A stretch of 64,000 nucleotides of DNA from NCBI RefSeq assembly GCF_026168105.1, contig NZ_LBMW01000002.1, forward strand, positions 1 to 64,000. Reading direction: 5' to 3'. Below the pieces are notes generated by a model. It was given only the letters and a program-made list of their open reading frames with translations. It was not told the origin of the DNA and did not search any database. Position numbers and translations under genes: made by a program. Source of the DNA: Streptomyces hygroscopicus (GTDB lineage: Bacteria > Actinomycetota > Actinomycetes > Streptomycetales > Streptomycetaceae). Shown piece after piece: positions 25,841 through 34,164 of this stretch (positions within the stretch are counted from its first letter, which is position 1; every line of letters starts with the position of its first letter).

Positions 25841-26035
25841 ATGTTCTGGCCGATGCTCGCGATCGCCCTGGGGTTCCTCGGGCTCGTGGTTCTGGGTGTG
25901 CTCGCCGTCCGGGTCTTCCTGGAGGCCGAGCGTCTTGGGCGGCAGGTGTCGGAATCCGCTCGCCGTATCAACCGCGCCGCGGCGGACCTGGAGCGGGCGA
26001 CCGTGGGCGCCGCGCAGGCCGCCGAGCGGATATGA
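25841..26035 (+). CDS. Small single-pass membrane protein
   Basis: A 64-residue protein starting MFWPMLAIALGFLGLVVLGVLAVRVFLEAERLG. One N-terminal transmembrane helix is followed by an amphipathic, coiled-coil-like tail (ESARRINRAAADLERATVGAAQ). It starts 10 bp after the zinc-ribbon gene, in the same operon, and resembles a TatA/TatB topology in miniature without its motifs. Function unknown. Codon usage (third-position GC) supports coding. Confidence 0.75.
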   Translation: MFWPMLAIALGFLGLVVLGVLAVRVFLEAERLGRQVSESARRINRAAADLERATVGAAQAAERI

Positions 26036-26342
26036 GCCGCTTCCCCGCGCCGGGGCCGGGCCGACGGTCTCATCCGAGTCAGGACGGCAGGTGCCTGCGA
26101 CAGGAGTCGCCCGGGAGGGGGCGCAATGAGGTACTTCGCCCTGTCTACTTGCCTCCGCGGACAGGTACCCTGCTGATCGCGGCCCGGAGAACGAGGCGCG
26201 GTCCGCAGCGCGGGAGTACGCACAGGGATTGCCCCGCGTTCATCCCTGAGCGTTACGATCGCTGCACGGTAGCCGGACACATGTCCGACTGAATCGGACA
26301 GCATCCCCACCCCATGCCGCCTCGGTGAGAAGGTAAAGACTT
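26036..26342 (+). promoter_or_regulatory. Leader region of tatA
   Basis: No gene supported in 307 bp. A possible promoter is TTGCCC (26229-26234) with TTACGA (26253-26258), spacing 18. A 7-bp hairpin TGTCCGA / TCGGACA (26282-26288, 26294-26300) lies about 40 nt before the tatA start in the presumed 5' UTR. GAGAAGGTAAAG before the ATG is the ribosome site. Confidence 0.4.
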
Positions 26343-26624
26343 ATGTTCGGAAGGCTCGGAGCTCCCGAGATCATTCTCATCCTCGTCGTCATCGTCCTGC
26401 TGTTCGGCGCGAAGAAGCTTCCGGACATGGCGCGCTCTCTCGGCAAGTCCGCCCGTATCCTGAAGAGCGAGGCCAAGGCGATGAAGGATGACGGCAAGCC
26501 GTCCACGCCGGCCGGCCCGCCGAACGACGAGCAGTCCCCGGCCCAGCGCACGATCCAGGCCTCGCCCGGCGATGTGGCCAGCTCCCGGCCGGTCAACGAG
26601 CCGACGGACACGACCCAGCGCTGA
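26343..26624 (+). CDS. tatA: Twin-arginine translocase subunit TatA
   Basis: Pore-forming subunit, 93 residues. [41 protein letters not shown] shows the short transmembrane helix, the FG hinge and the amphipathic helix typical of TatA/TatE; the C-terminal half is polar and disordered. It works with TatC (48 bp downstream) to export folded proteins with RR signals. Streptomyces use Tat heavily. The TatB subunit is not encoded here. Confidence 0.96.
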   Translation: MFGRLGAPEIILILVVIVLLFGAKKLPDMARSLGKSARILKSEAKAMKDDGKPSTPAGPPNDEQSPAQRTIQASPGDVASSRPVNEPTDTTQR

Positions 26625-26672
26625 CGCACGGACCGGAGACTCCCGGTCCACTGCACGAGATGAGGATGTGGG

Positions 26673-27623
26673 TTGCTCAAGCCTGCCCGCAAGAAGGAGA
26701 AGGATCCCGAGGGGCGGATGCCGCTCGCGGATCACCTTCGTGAGCTACGCAACCGGCTCGCGAAAGCGATGCTGGCGATTCTCGCCGTCACGGTCGTCGC
26801 TGCCTTCTTCTACAACGACATCATCAACTTCTTCACCAAGCCGGTGCTCAGCTCGGTCGGCTGCCCCACCAGCTTCGCCGAACTTGCGAAGCAGCCCAAG
26901 GGCGCGACCTGCGCGCGGATCACGATCAACGGACTGCTCGCGCCGTTCACGCTCGCGCTGAAGGTGTCCCTGATGGCCGGCGTCGTGCTGGCCACGCCGG
27001 TGTGGCTGTACCAGCTGTGGGCCTTCGTCGCCCCCGGCCTGCACAGGAGCGAGAAGAAGTACGCCTACGCGTTCGTCGGCACCGGCGTCCCGCTCTTCCT
27101 CAGCGGCGCCTTCTTCGCATACAAGGTGCTGCCCACCACCGCGAAGGTCCTGATCGACTTCACGCCGCACGGCGTCGACAACCTGCTGCCGCTGGACGAC
27201 CTGCTCAATCTCGTCACGCGCATGGTGATCGTCTTCGGTCTCTCCTTCGAGCTTCCGCTGCTGCTGATCATGCTCAACCTGACGGGCGTGCTGTCCGGCA
27301 AGCGCATGCTCGGCTGGTGGCGCGGCATGATCCTCGGCATCACGATCTTCGCCGCCTTCGCCACGCCCAGCACCGACCCTCTGACGATGCTGGCGCTCGC
27401 GGTACCGATCTGGGTGCTGTACTTCGGAGCGGTGGTCTTCGCGCTGATGAACGACAAGCGCAGGCGCCAGCGGGCGGCCATGGGCCCGGGCGACGACGAG
27501 GCCTCCGACCTGGACCTCACACCCGAGGCCATCGGCGAGGTGGAAGCGGTTCCCGCCTCCCGCGCGCTCCCGGAGAACGGCTCGGGCGAGGACCGGGTCA
27601 ACGGTTACGACGACGTGACGTGA
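26673..27623 (+). CDS. tatC: Twin-arginine translocase subunit TatC
   Basis: Polytopic receptor of 316 residues that recognises twin-arginine signals. MPLADHLRELRNRLAKAMLAI is the cytoplasmic N-terminal signature, SLMAGVVLATPVWLYQLWAFVAPGLHRSEKKYA and the FGLSFELPLLLIML helix (with the key Glu) follow, with six transmembrane segments overall. Residues from about 255 form an acidic tail of the actinobacterial type. TTG 26673 is the likely start, preceded by ATGAGGATG; an internal ATG at residue 16 would remove the basic MLKPARKKEKD head. Confidence 0.96.
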   Translation: MLKPARKKEKDPEGRMPLADHLRELRNRLAKAMLAILAVTVVAAFFYNDIINFFTKPVLSSVGCPTSFAELAKQPKGATCARITINGLLAPFTLALKVSLMAGVVLATPVWLYQLWAFVAPGLHRSEKKYAYAFVGTGVPLFLSGAFFAYKVLPTTAKVLIDFTPHGVDNLLPLDDLLNLVTRMVIVFGLSFELPLLLIMLNLTGVLSGKRMLGWWRGMILGITIFAAFATPSTDPLTMLALAVPIWVLYFGAVVFALMNDKRRRQRAAMGPGDDEASDLDLTPEAIGEVEAVPASRALPENGSGEDRVNGYDDVT

Positions 27624-27658
27624 GTCCCCGGACACACCCCGAGGCGCCCTGACAACGG

Positions 27659-27695
27659 CGGTGTGCCCCACCGAGGACATCGGCGGGGCACACCG
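27659..27695 (+). terminator. Terminator after tatC
   Basis: 11-bp stem CGGTGTGCCCC / GGGGCACACCG with an inner CCGA / TCGG pairing, 38 bp after the tatC stop. Confidence 0.75.
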
Positions 27696-27760
27696 TCGTC
27701 CTCGTGATCCGGTTAATGATCGTCCCGTTGTCAGTGGGTCCCGGTACGCTCGAAAGCACG

Positions 27761-30568
27761 ATGACAGAGGACCTCTCACCGGCCGAGCGGTACGCGGCAG
27801 CCCGCCAGCGCGCTGCCGAGCAGGCCACCGCGCTCGACTCCTTCCGCGAGATGTACGACTTCGGCCTCGACCCCTTCCAGATCGAGGCCTGCCAGGCGCT
27901 CGAGGCGGGCAAGGGCGTGCTGGTGGCCGCGCCCACCGGCTCCGGCAAGACGATCGTCGGCGAATTCGCCGTCCACCTCGCCCTCGGACAGGGCAGGAAG
28001 TGCTTCTACACGACACCCATCAAGGCGCTGTCGAACCAGAAGTACGCCGATCTGTGCCGCCGCTACGGCGTGGACAAGGTCGGCCTCCTCACCGGTGACA
28101 ACAGCGTCAACTCCGAAGCCCCGATCGTCGTGATGACCACCGAGGTCCTGCGGAACATGCTGTACGCGGGCTCCCAGACGCTCCTCGGCCTCGGCTACGT
28201 GGTCATGGACGAGGTGCACTACCTCTCCGACCGTTTCCGCGGCGCCGTCTGGGAGGAAGTGATCATCCATCTGCCGGAGTCCGTGACGCTGGTGTCACTG
28301 TCGGCGACCGTGTCGAACGCGGAGGAGTTCGGCGACTGGCTCGACACCGTCCGCGGCGACACCGAGGTGATCGTGTCCGAGCACCGGCCCGTGCCGCTGT
28401 TCCAGCACGTTCTGGCCGGCCGCCGGATGTACGACCTGTTCGAGGAGGGCGAGGGCCACAAGAAGGCCGTCAACCCGGACCTCACCCGCCTGGCCCGGAT
28501 GGAGGCCAGCCGCCCGTCGTACCAGGACCGCAGACGTGGCCGGGCCATGCGTGAGGCCGACCGCGAGCGGGAGCGCAGACAGCGCTCCCGGGTGTGGACA
28601 CCGGGCCGGCCCGAGGTCATCGAGCGACTCGACGCCGAGGGCCTGCTGCCCGCGATCACGTTCATCTTCAGCCGGGCGGCCTGCGAGGCCGCCGTCCAGC
28701 AGTGCCTGTACGCCGGCCTCAGGCTCAACGACGAGGAGGAGCGGGAACACGTGCGCTCCCTCGTGGAGGAGCGTACGGCGTCCATTCCCGCCGAGGACCT
28801 GCACGTCCTGGGCTACTACGAGTGGCTGGAAGGCCTGGAGCGCGGTATCGCCGCCCACCACGCCGGCATGCTGCCGACGTTCAAGGAGGTCGTCGAGGAG
28901 CTCTTCGTACGGGGCCTGGTGAAGGCCGTGTTCGCGACCGAGACCCTCGCGCTCGGCATCAACATGCCCGCGCGCTCCGTGGTGTTGGAGAAGCTCGTCA
29001 AGTGGAACGGCGAGCAGCACGCCGACATCACTCCCGGCGAGTACACCCAGCTGACCGGCCGGGCCGGCCGGCGCGGCATCGACGTCGAGGGGCACGCGGT
29101 CGTGCTGTGGCAGCGCGGCATGAGCCCCGAGCACCTCGCGGGCCTGGCGGGCACGCGCACGTACCCGCTGCGCTCCAGCTTCAAGCCGTCGTACAACATG
29201 GCGGTCAACCTGGTCGCGCAGTTCGGCAGGCACCGCTCCCGCGAGCTGCTGGAGACGTCCTTCGCCCAGTTCCAGGCGGACAAGTCGGTCGTCGGCATAT
29301 CGCGTCAGGTGCAGCGCAACGAAGAGGGCCTCGAGGGTTACAAGGAGGCCATGACCTGCCATCTCGGCGACTTCGAGGAGTACGCCCGGATGCGCCGCGA
29401 GCTGAAGGACCGCGAGACCCAGCTGGCCCGGCAGGGCGCGGCGCAGCGCCGCGCCGAGGCCGCCGTCGCCCTGGAGAAGCTCAAGCCCGGTGACGTCATC
29501 CACGTCCCGACCGGGAAGTACGCGGGCCTGGCCCTGGTCCTCGACCCCGGTCTGCCCGCCGGCCGTTCCAACGGGCATCGCGGATTCGAACACCATGACG
29601 GTCCGCGCCCGCTGGTTCTCACCGCCGAGCGGCAGGTCAAGCGGCTGGCGTCGATGGACTTTCCGGTGCCCGTCGAGCCGCTGGAGCGGATGCGCATCCC
29701 GAAGTCGTTCAACCCGCGCTCGCCGCAGTCCCGTCGCGACCTCGCCTCCGCGCTGCGCACCAAGGCCGGGCACATCCCGCCGGAGCGGCACCGCAAGAGG
29801 CGGTCGGAGGCCGCCGACGACCGGGAGATCGCCCGGCTGCGCACGGCGCTGCGCGCCCACCCCTGCCATGGGTGCAACGACCGTGAGGACCACGCCCGTT
29901 GGGCCGAGCGCCATCACCGGCTGCTGCGTGACACCTCGCAGCTGGAGCGCCGTATCGAGGGCCGTACCAACACCATCGCCCGCACCTTCGACCGTATCGT
30001 TGCGCTGCTCACCGAGCTGGACTATCTGCGCGGTGACGAGGTGACGGAACACGGCAAGCGCCTCGCGCGGCTGTACGGCGAACTGGACCTGCTGGCCAGC
30101 GAATGCCTGCGGGCCGGCGTGTGGGAAGGCCTCGCCCCGGCCGAACTGGCCGCCTGCGCCTCGGCATTGGTGTACGAGGCCCGAGCCGGCGACGACGCGA
30201 TGGCGCCGAAGCTGCCGTCCGGCAAGGCGAAGGACGCGCTGGGCGAGATGGTGCGCATCTGGGGCAGGCTGGACGCCCTGGAGGAGGAGTTCCGGATCAC
30301 CCAGACCGAGGGTGTCGGCCAGCGCGAGCCGGACCTCGGCTTCGCGTGGGCCGCGTACATGTGGGCGAGCGGCAAGGGACTCGACGAGGTCCTGCGCGAG
30401 GCGGAGATGCCGGCCGGTGACTTCGTGCGCTGGACCAAGCAGGTCATCGACGTCCTCGGCCAGATAGCGGCCGCTCCCGCAGAAGAGGGCTCGACCGTAA
30501 CGAAGAACGCCCGCAAGGCGGTGGACGGCCTGTTGCGGGGAGTTGTGGCCTACTCGTCGGTCGGCTGA
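27761..30568 (+). CDS. helY: Ski2-like DEAD/DEAH-box RNA helicase (HelY family)
   Basis: Superfamily-2 helicase of 935 residues. Q-motif region GLDPFQIEACQALEAG, Walker A APTGSGKT (57-64), Ia TTPIKALSNQKY, motif II VVMDEVHYL, motif III LSATVSN, motif V/VI TETLALGINMPARSVV and QLTGRAGRRGID are all present. A long C-terminal region matches the DSHCT domain of Mtr4/Ski2 enzymes. It likely acts in RNA processing or decay. ATG 27761 gives MTEDLSPAERYAAARQR. It sits directly behind tatC in the conserved actinobacterial order. Confidence 0.94.
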   Translation: MTEDLSPAERYAAARQRAAEQATALDSFREMYDFGLDPFQIEACQALEAGKGVLVAAPTGSGKTIVGEFAVHLALGQGRKCFYTTPIKALSNQKYADLCRRYGVDKVGLLTGDNSVNSEAPIVVMTTEVLRNMLYAGSQTLLGLGYVVMDEVHYLSDRFRGAVWEEVIIHLPESVTLVSLSATVSNAEEFGDWLDTVRGDTEVIVSEHRPVPLFQHVLAGRRMYDLFEEGEGHKKAVNPDLTRLARMEASRPSYQDRRRGRAMREADRERERRQRSRVWTPGRPEVIERLDAEGLLPAITFIFSRAACEAAVQQCLYAGLRLNDEEEREHVRSLVEERTASIPAEDLHVLGYYEWLEGLERGIAAHHAGMLPTFKEVVEELFVRGLVKAVFATETLALGINMPARSVVLEKLVKWNGEQHADITPGEYTQLTGRAGRRGIDVEGHAVVLWQRGMSPEHLAGLAGTRTYPLRSSFKPSYNMAVNLVAQFGRHRSRELLETSFAQFQADKSVVGISRQVQRNEEGLEGYKEAMTCHLGDFEEYARMRRELKDRETQLARQGAAQRRAEAAVALEKLKPGDVIHVPTGKYAGLALVLDPGLPAGRSNGHRGFEHHDGPRPLVLTAERQVKRLASMDFPVPVEPLERMRIPKSFNPRSPQSRRDLASALRTKAGHIPPERHRKRRSEAADDREIARLRTALRAHPCHGCNDREDHARWAERHHRLLRDTSQLERRIEGRTNTIARTFDRIVALLTELDYLRGDEVTEHGKRLARLYGELDLLASECLRAGVWEGLAPAELAACASALVYEARAGDDAMAPKLPSGKAKDALGEMVRIWGRLDALEEEFRITQTEGVGQREPDLGFAWAAYMWASGKGLDEVLREAEMPAGDFVRWTKQVIDVLGQIAAAPAEEGSTVTKNARKAVDGLLRGVVAYSSVG

Positions 30569-31028
30569 AACAGGGAATCCCGGCACCCGGGTGGCGTCGG
30601 CCGGTTCGACGCTGCCCGGCGTCATCGGGTGGTCGCCGTCTTCACTGAGGCAGCGGTGGACGCCGCGCCCGCTGTCGCCGACTCCTGACGCGTAGTCACT
30701 TCATAAGTGTTTCAAGGGATTTCACCCGTGCGGGCGGTCGATTCCGGACGTCCGTTCACCGTGACTCATTGCGTTCGAACAAAGACGCAGTGTGTAAATG
30801 CTGCCGAGCGTACTCCTGCTCCAGTGGCGATTTCAGGTGCTTGCTGAATATGACACAGCGATGATCCGGTCGGACTAAGCTCGCCCGCGGCGCACCGAGT
30901 TGAGGTGAATTCGCGCGCCTGTTCCCAAAAATTCCGAAGATCCAGTTGCTTCCTCATTCGATCCGGTACCTACCCCCGCTTTCCTTCCGCAAGCACCCAG
31001 ATCCAGCCGATTCGTCTCAGAGGCATAC
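30569..31028 (+). promoter_or_regulatory. Upstream region of the rar conservon
   Basis: 460 bp with no supported gene and locally lower GC, as expected for a developmentally controlled promoter region. An inverted repeat CACTT-CAT-AAGTG lies at 30697-30709, and TTCATAAGTG/AATATGAC tracts follow. No -35/-10 pair is convincing. The conservon operon starts at 31029. Confidence 0.45.
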
Positions 31029-32651
31029 ATGGTGAGTGTTCAATCGCCCCCCGGTGGCCGTGAACTTCCCTCCCCGCGCGAGCTGTTGCTGCCCGCCATA
31101 CTGATGGGAGCGGCGACGGGGGCCGCCGTCGCGGTGGTGCCGGGGCCCGCCCGGATCGCCGTGGGCTGGTGCGGAGCCGTCGCCACGATCCTGGTGACGG
31201 CCCTCGCGTCGATGGCGGCCCGCCGTGGCCGCACCCTCCGCGCGCTGCGTGCCGACTTCGCACAGCGCACCGCCCTTCTGGAACAGCGCATCGCCTCCCA
31301 GGACGACGACCTCGAGTACTTCCGCACGGAGGTCCTGCCCAGGACGCTCGAGGTGCTGCGCGGCGGAGTCTCCCCTGCCGAGGTGATCCGCACGGTCGTC
31401 GACGCGAGTCCCCAGTTCCGCGGAATCCCCCACCCCCAGCGCCAGTTGCTGCGCACCCTGCTCCAGATCGTCGACCGCGAGATCGCGATGCGCGACTCCT
31501 CGCAGCGCGCCTTCGTCAACATCGCCCGCCGCGTCCAGGCGATCGTGCACCAGCAGGCCAAGGAACTGAGGGAGATGGAGGAGGACCACGGGCGCAACCC
31601 CGAGGTCTTCGACGACCTGCTGCGCATCGACCACGGCACCGCGCTGATCGGGCGTCTCGCCGACTCCATCGCGGTCATCGGCGGCGGCCGCCCCGGCCGC
31701 CAGTGGCCCAAGCCCGTACCCCTCTACAGCGTGCTGCGCGGCGCGATGTCCCGCATCCTGGAGTACCGGCGCATCGACCTGGACTCCATCGCCAAGGTCA
31801 ACATCAAGGGCACCTCCGTCGAGCCGATCATCCACGCCGCGGCCGAACTCCTCGACAATGCAACCCGCTACTCGCCGCCCCAGACCCGGGTGCACGTCAC
31901 CGCCACCGAGGTGCAGACCGGCATCGCCGTCGAGATCGAGGACGGCGGCATCAGCCTCAGCGAGGAGAGCCGGGCCAAGGTCGAGAGGATGCTCGCCGAC
32001 GCCCAGGCGGGCGTGGACGTCCAGAAGCTCGGCGAGGCGCCGCGCCTCGGTCTGGCCGTCGTCGGGCGCCTGTCGTCGATGTTCAACATGCACGTCTCGC
32101 TGCGGAAGTCGGCGTACGGCGGTGTCCGCGCCATCCTCGTCATTCCGAACGACATGCTGACCACCGAGCCGGCGCCCGGGTTCGCCCACGGCATCGGCGC
32201 CACCTCCGTGCCGACTCTGGACAACGACGGGGTCAAGGGCCCCGACCGCTCGATGAAGAAGCGCCGTCCGACCACCGGGCCCCGGATCCCGGCGCAGCTC
32301 GCCATGGAGGACGACGTCCCCGTGGTCACCGAGTGGACGGCGGGCGGCCTGCCGCAGCGGCGCAGCCGGGTGAAGATCCCGCTGAGCCAGCGCATCGCGG
32401 AGGCCGCCGACGCGGAGGCCGCCGCCCGGGCCGTGAAAGCCGCGACGCACGCCCCCTGGCGACCCGAACCCGAACCGGAGAAGGAGGAGCCCGCCCCCGG
32501 CCTGTGGGTCGAGGCGTTCATGAACGGGCTCAAGGCCGACCCGGACCCCAACGCCTTCTCCGCCGGGCCCCCGGCCGACGACGCGCATGCATTCAGCAGG
32601 AACGACGAGCCGGCTCCCGCCGAGGCCGACGACAAGGGGGACCTCAAATGA
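31029..32651 (+). CDS. rarA: Conservon sensor histidine-kinase-like protein RarA/CvnA
   Basis: Membrane sensor of 540 residues heading the five-gene conservon. Two hydrophobic segments lie at about 18-62 (LLLPAILMGAATGAAVAVV and GWCGAVATILVTALA), then a helical signalling region, then an HATPase domain with AAELLDNATRYSPP (N box) and APRLGLAVVGRLS (G box). In S. coelicolor the rar operon restrains aerial mycelium formation, and the complex resembles eukaryotic G-protein receptors. The C-terminal 150 residues are Pro/Glu-rich. ATG 31029. It overlaps the next gene by ATGA. Confidence 0.93.
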   Translation: MVSVQSPPGGRELPSPRELLLPAILMGAATGAAVAVVPGPARIAVGWCGAVATILVTALASMAARRGRTLRALRADFAQRTALLEQRIASQDDDLEYFRTEVLPRTLEVLRGGVSPAEVIRTVVDASPQFRGIPHPQRQLLRTLLQIVDREIAMRDSSQRAFVNIARRVQAIVHQQAKELREMEEDHGRNPEVFDDLLRIDHGTALIGRLADSIAVIGGGRPGRQWPKPVPLYSVLRGAMSRILEYRRIDLDSIAKVNIKGTSVEPIIHAAAELLDNATRYSPPQTRVHVTATEVQTGIAVEIEDGGISLSEESRAKVERMLADAQAGVDVQKLGEAPRLGLAVVGRLSSMFNMHVSLRKSAYGGVRAILVIPNDMLTTEPAPGFAHGIGATSVPTLDNDGVKGPDRSMKKRRPTTGPRIPAQLAMEDDVPVVTEWTAGGLPQRRSRVKIPLSQRIAEAADAEAAARAVKAATHAPWRPEPEPEKEEPAPGLWVEAFMNGLKADPDPNAFSAGPPADDAHAFSRNDEPAPAEADDKGDLK

Positions 32652-33055
32652 TCCAGCAGCGCGGCAACTTCGACTGGTTGCTGAAGGAGCTCGCGGACGG
32701 CGTACCGGGCGTCCACCAGGTGGTGGTCCTCTCCGCCGACGGTCTGCGCATCGCCCGCTACGGCGGGGACCCCGACGCGGCCGACCGGGTCGCCGCGGCC
32801 TGCGCCGGACTGCAGAGCCTGGCCGGGGCGGTCGCGGCGGAGATCCCGGACAGCGACGGCCGGATGCGCATGGTCATCATCGAGATCGACGGCGGCTACT
32901 TCTACATGATGGCGGCCGGTCCCAACGCCTATCTCGCGGTGCTCGCCGACACCGTCGCGGAGGCCGGTCTGATGAGCAACCGCATGCGCGACCTGGTCCT
33001 GCGCATCGGCTCCCATCTGACGAGTCCGCCGCGGCGCAACGGGCAGACCGTATGA
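32648..33055 (+). CDS. rarB: Conservon roadblock/LC7 protein RarB/CvnB
   Basis: Roadblock/LC7-domain protein of 135 residues: FDWLLKELADGVPGVHQVVVLSADGLRIARYGG, then MRMVIIEIDGGYFYMMAAGPNAYLAVLAD. Members bind the small GTPase of the same conservon and may act as GTPase regulators. ATG 32648 overlaps the rarA stop (ATGA), and its own stop overlaps rarC in the same way, so the first three genes are translationally coupled. Confidence 0.93.
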   Translation: MIQQRGNFDWLLKELADGVPGVHQVVVLSADGLRIARYGGDPDAADRVAAACAGLQSLAGAVAAEIPDSDGRMRMVIIEIDGGYFYMMAAGPNAYLAVLADTVAEAGLMSNRMRDLVLRIGSHLTSPPRRNGQTV

Positions 33056-33468
33056 CTCCTCCGCAACGCCGAAGGCGCAAACCAGAGGAGCAGCCCCCGC
33101 CGGAGCCCGTCACCTCCGACGGCGGGAAGCAGGGCGAGGAGAAGAACCCCGAGCGGTTGTACATCCTCACCGGCGCGGCCGACGGGACCGGGCGGGCCCC
33201 CATCGACCTGGTCACCCTGATCGTGGCGAGCGCCGATCCCCCGCCCACGGCCACCCCGGAGCAGTCGGCGCTGCTCCGGCTGTGCCGGGCCCCCCTGTCC
33301 GTGGCCGAGATCTCGGCCTATCTCAGTCTGCCGTTCAGTGTGGTGACCGTCCTGCTCACCGACCTGCTGGCGGCCGAACTGGTCCAGGCGCGCGCCCCGG
33401 TCGTCCGGCAGGCGGTGCCCGACCGTTCCCTCCTCGAAGCGGTGATACATGGACTTCAAAAGCTCTGA
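33052..33468 (+). CDS. rarC: Conservon DUF742 protein RarC/CvnC
   Basis: DUF742 protein of 138 residues. A basic Pro-rich head is followed by RLYILTGAADGTGRAPIDLVTLIV and a winged-helix-like C-terminus (LCRAPLSVAEISAYLSLPFSVVTVLLTDLLAAELVQAR). The precise role is unknown; it is an invariant third member of conservons and is thought to bridge sensor and GTPase. It overlaps the start of rarD by 20 nt. Confidence 0.92.
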   Translation: MTPPQRRRRKPEEQPPPEPVTSDGGKQGEEKNPERLYILTGAADGTGRAPIDLVTLIVASADPPPTATPEQSALLRLCRAPLSVAEISAYLSLPFSVVTVLLTDLLAAELVQARAPVVRQAVPDRSLLEAVIHGLQKL

Positions 33469-34069
33469 CACCGTCCCCGGTCCACGGGCCGGGGACCACC
33501 TGCCGCACACGGCTCAGGCCGCGGTCAAGATCGTGATCGTGGGCGGCTTCGGGGTCGGCAAGACGACCATGGTCGGTTCCGTCAGCGAGATCAGGCCGCT
33601 GACGACCGAGGAGACCATGACCCAGGCGGGCATCGGAGTCGACGACAACTACGGCTCCGACAGCAAGACGGCGACGACCGTGGCCATGGACTTCGGCCGG
33701 ATCAGCATCACCGATCAACTGGTGCTGTACCTGTTCGGCACCCCCGGCCAGGAACGCTTCTGGTTCCTTTGGAACGGCCTGTTCGAGGGCGCGCTCGGCG
33801 CGGTCGTGCTGCTCGACACCCGCCGCCTCGAGGTCAGCTTCGATGTGATCGGCCGACTGGAGGAGCGTGGCGTTCCCTTCGTCATCGCCGTCAACTCCTT
33901 CCCGGACGCGCCGCGTTATCCCGTCGAGGAGCTCCGCGCGGCCCTGGACCTGTCCGTCGAGATCCCGATCCTGGAGTGCGATGCGCGCCGCCGCGCCTCC
34001 AGCCGCGACGTCCTGATGACACTGATGCGCTTCCTGCACTCCCTGGCGACGGCCCGCGCGCGCGTCTGA
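33449..34069 (+). CDS. rarD: Conservon small GTPase RarD/CvnD
   Basis: MglA/Ras-like GTP-binding protein of 206 residues. P-loop VGGFGVGKTTMV, switch II region LFGTPGQERFWFLWNGLF, and VIAVNSFPDAP in place of NKxD. The TPGQERFW motif is the conservon hallmark. ATG 33449 begins inside rarC. It would cycle GTP under control of rarA-C and signal onward, perhaps to the P450 partner rarE. Confidence 0.94.
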   Translation: MDFKSSDTVPGPRAGDHLPHTAQAAVKIVIVGGFGVGKTTMVGSVSEIRPLTTEETMTQAGIGVDDNYGSDSKTATTVAMDFGRISITDQLVLYLFGTPGQERFWFLWNGLFEGALGAVVLLDTRRLEVSFDVIGRLEERGVPFVIAVNSFPDAPRYPVEELRAALDLSVEIPILECDARRRASSRDVLMTLMRFLHSLATARARV

Positions 34070-34164
34070 CCGGCCACGCACCCCGCCGAACCCGTTCCAC
34101 CGCCCTGTCCCGTCCCTCATGCCCAGACACCGGATCCACCTCAGCTTTTCTCGGAGCGATCACC

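Noticed and set aside
28295-30625. Long open antisense frame (over 750 codons) opposite the helicase gene
   Set aside because: Codon pattern is the mirror of the helicase frame, the translation is Val/Gly/Arg-rich with no domain, and the sense frame has all helicase motifs.
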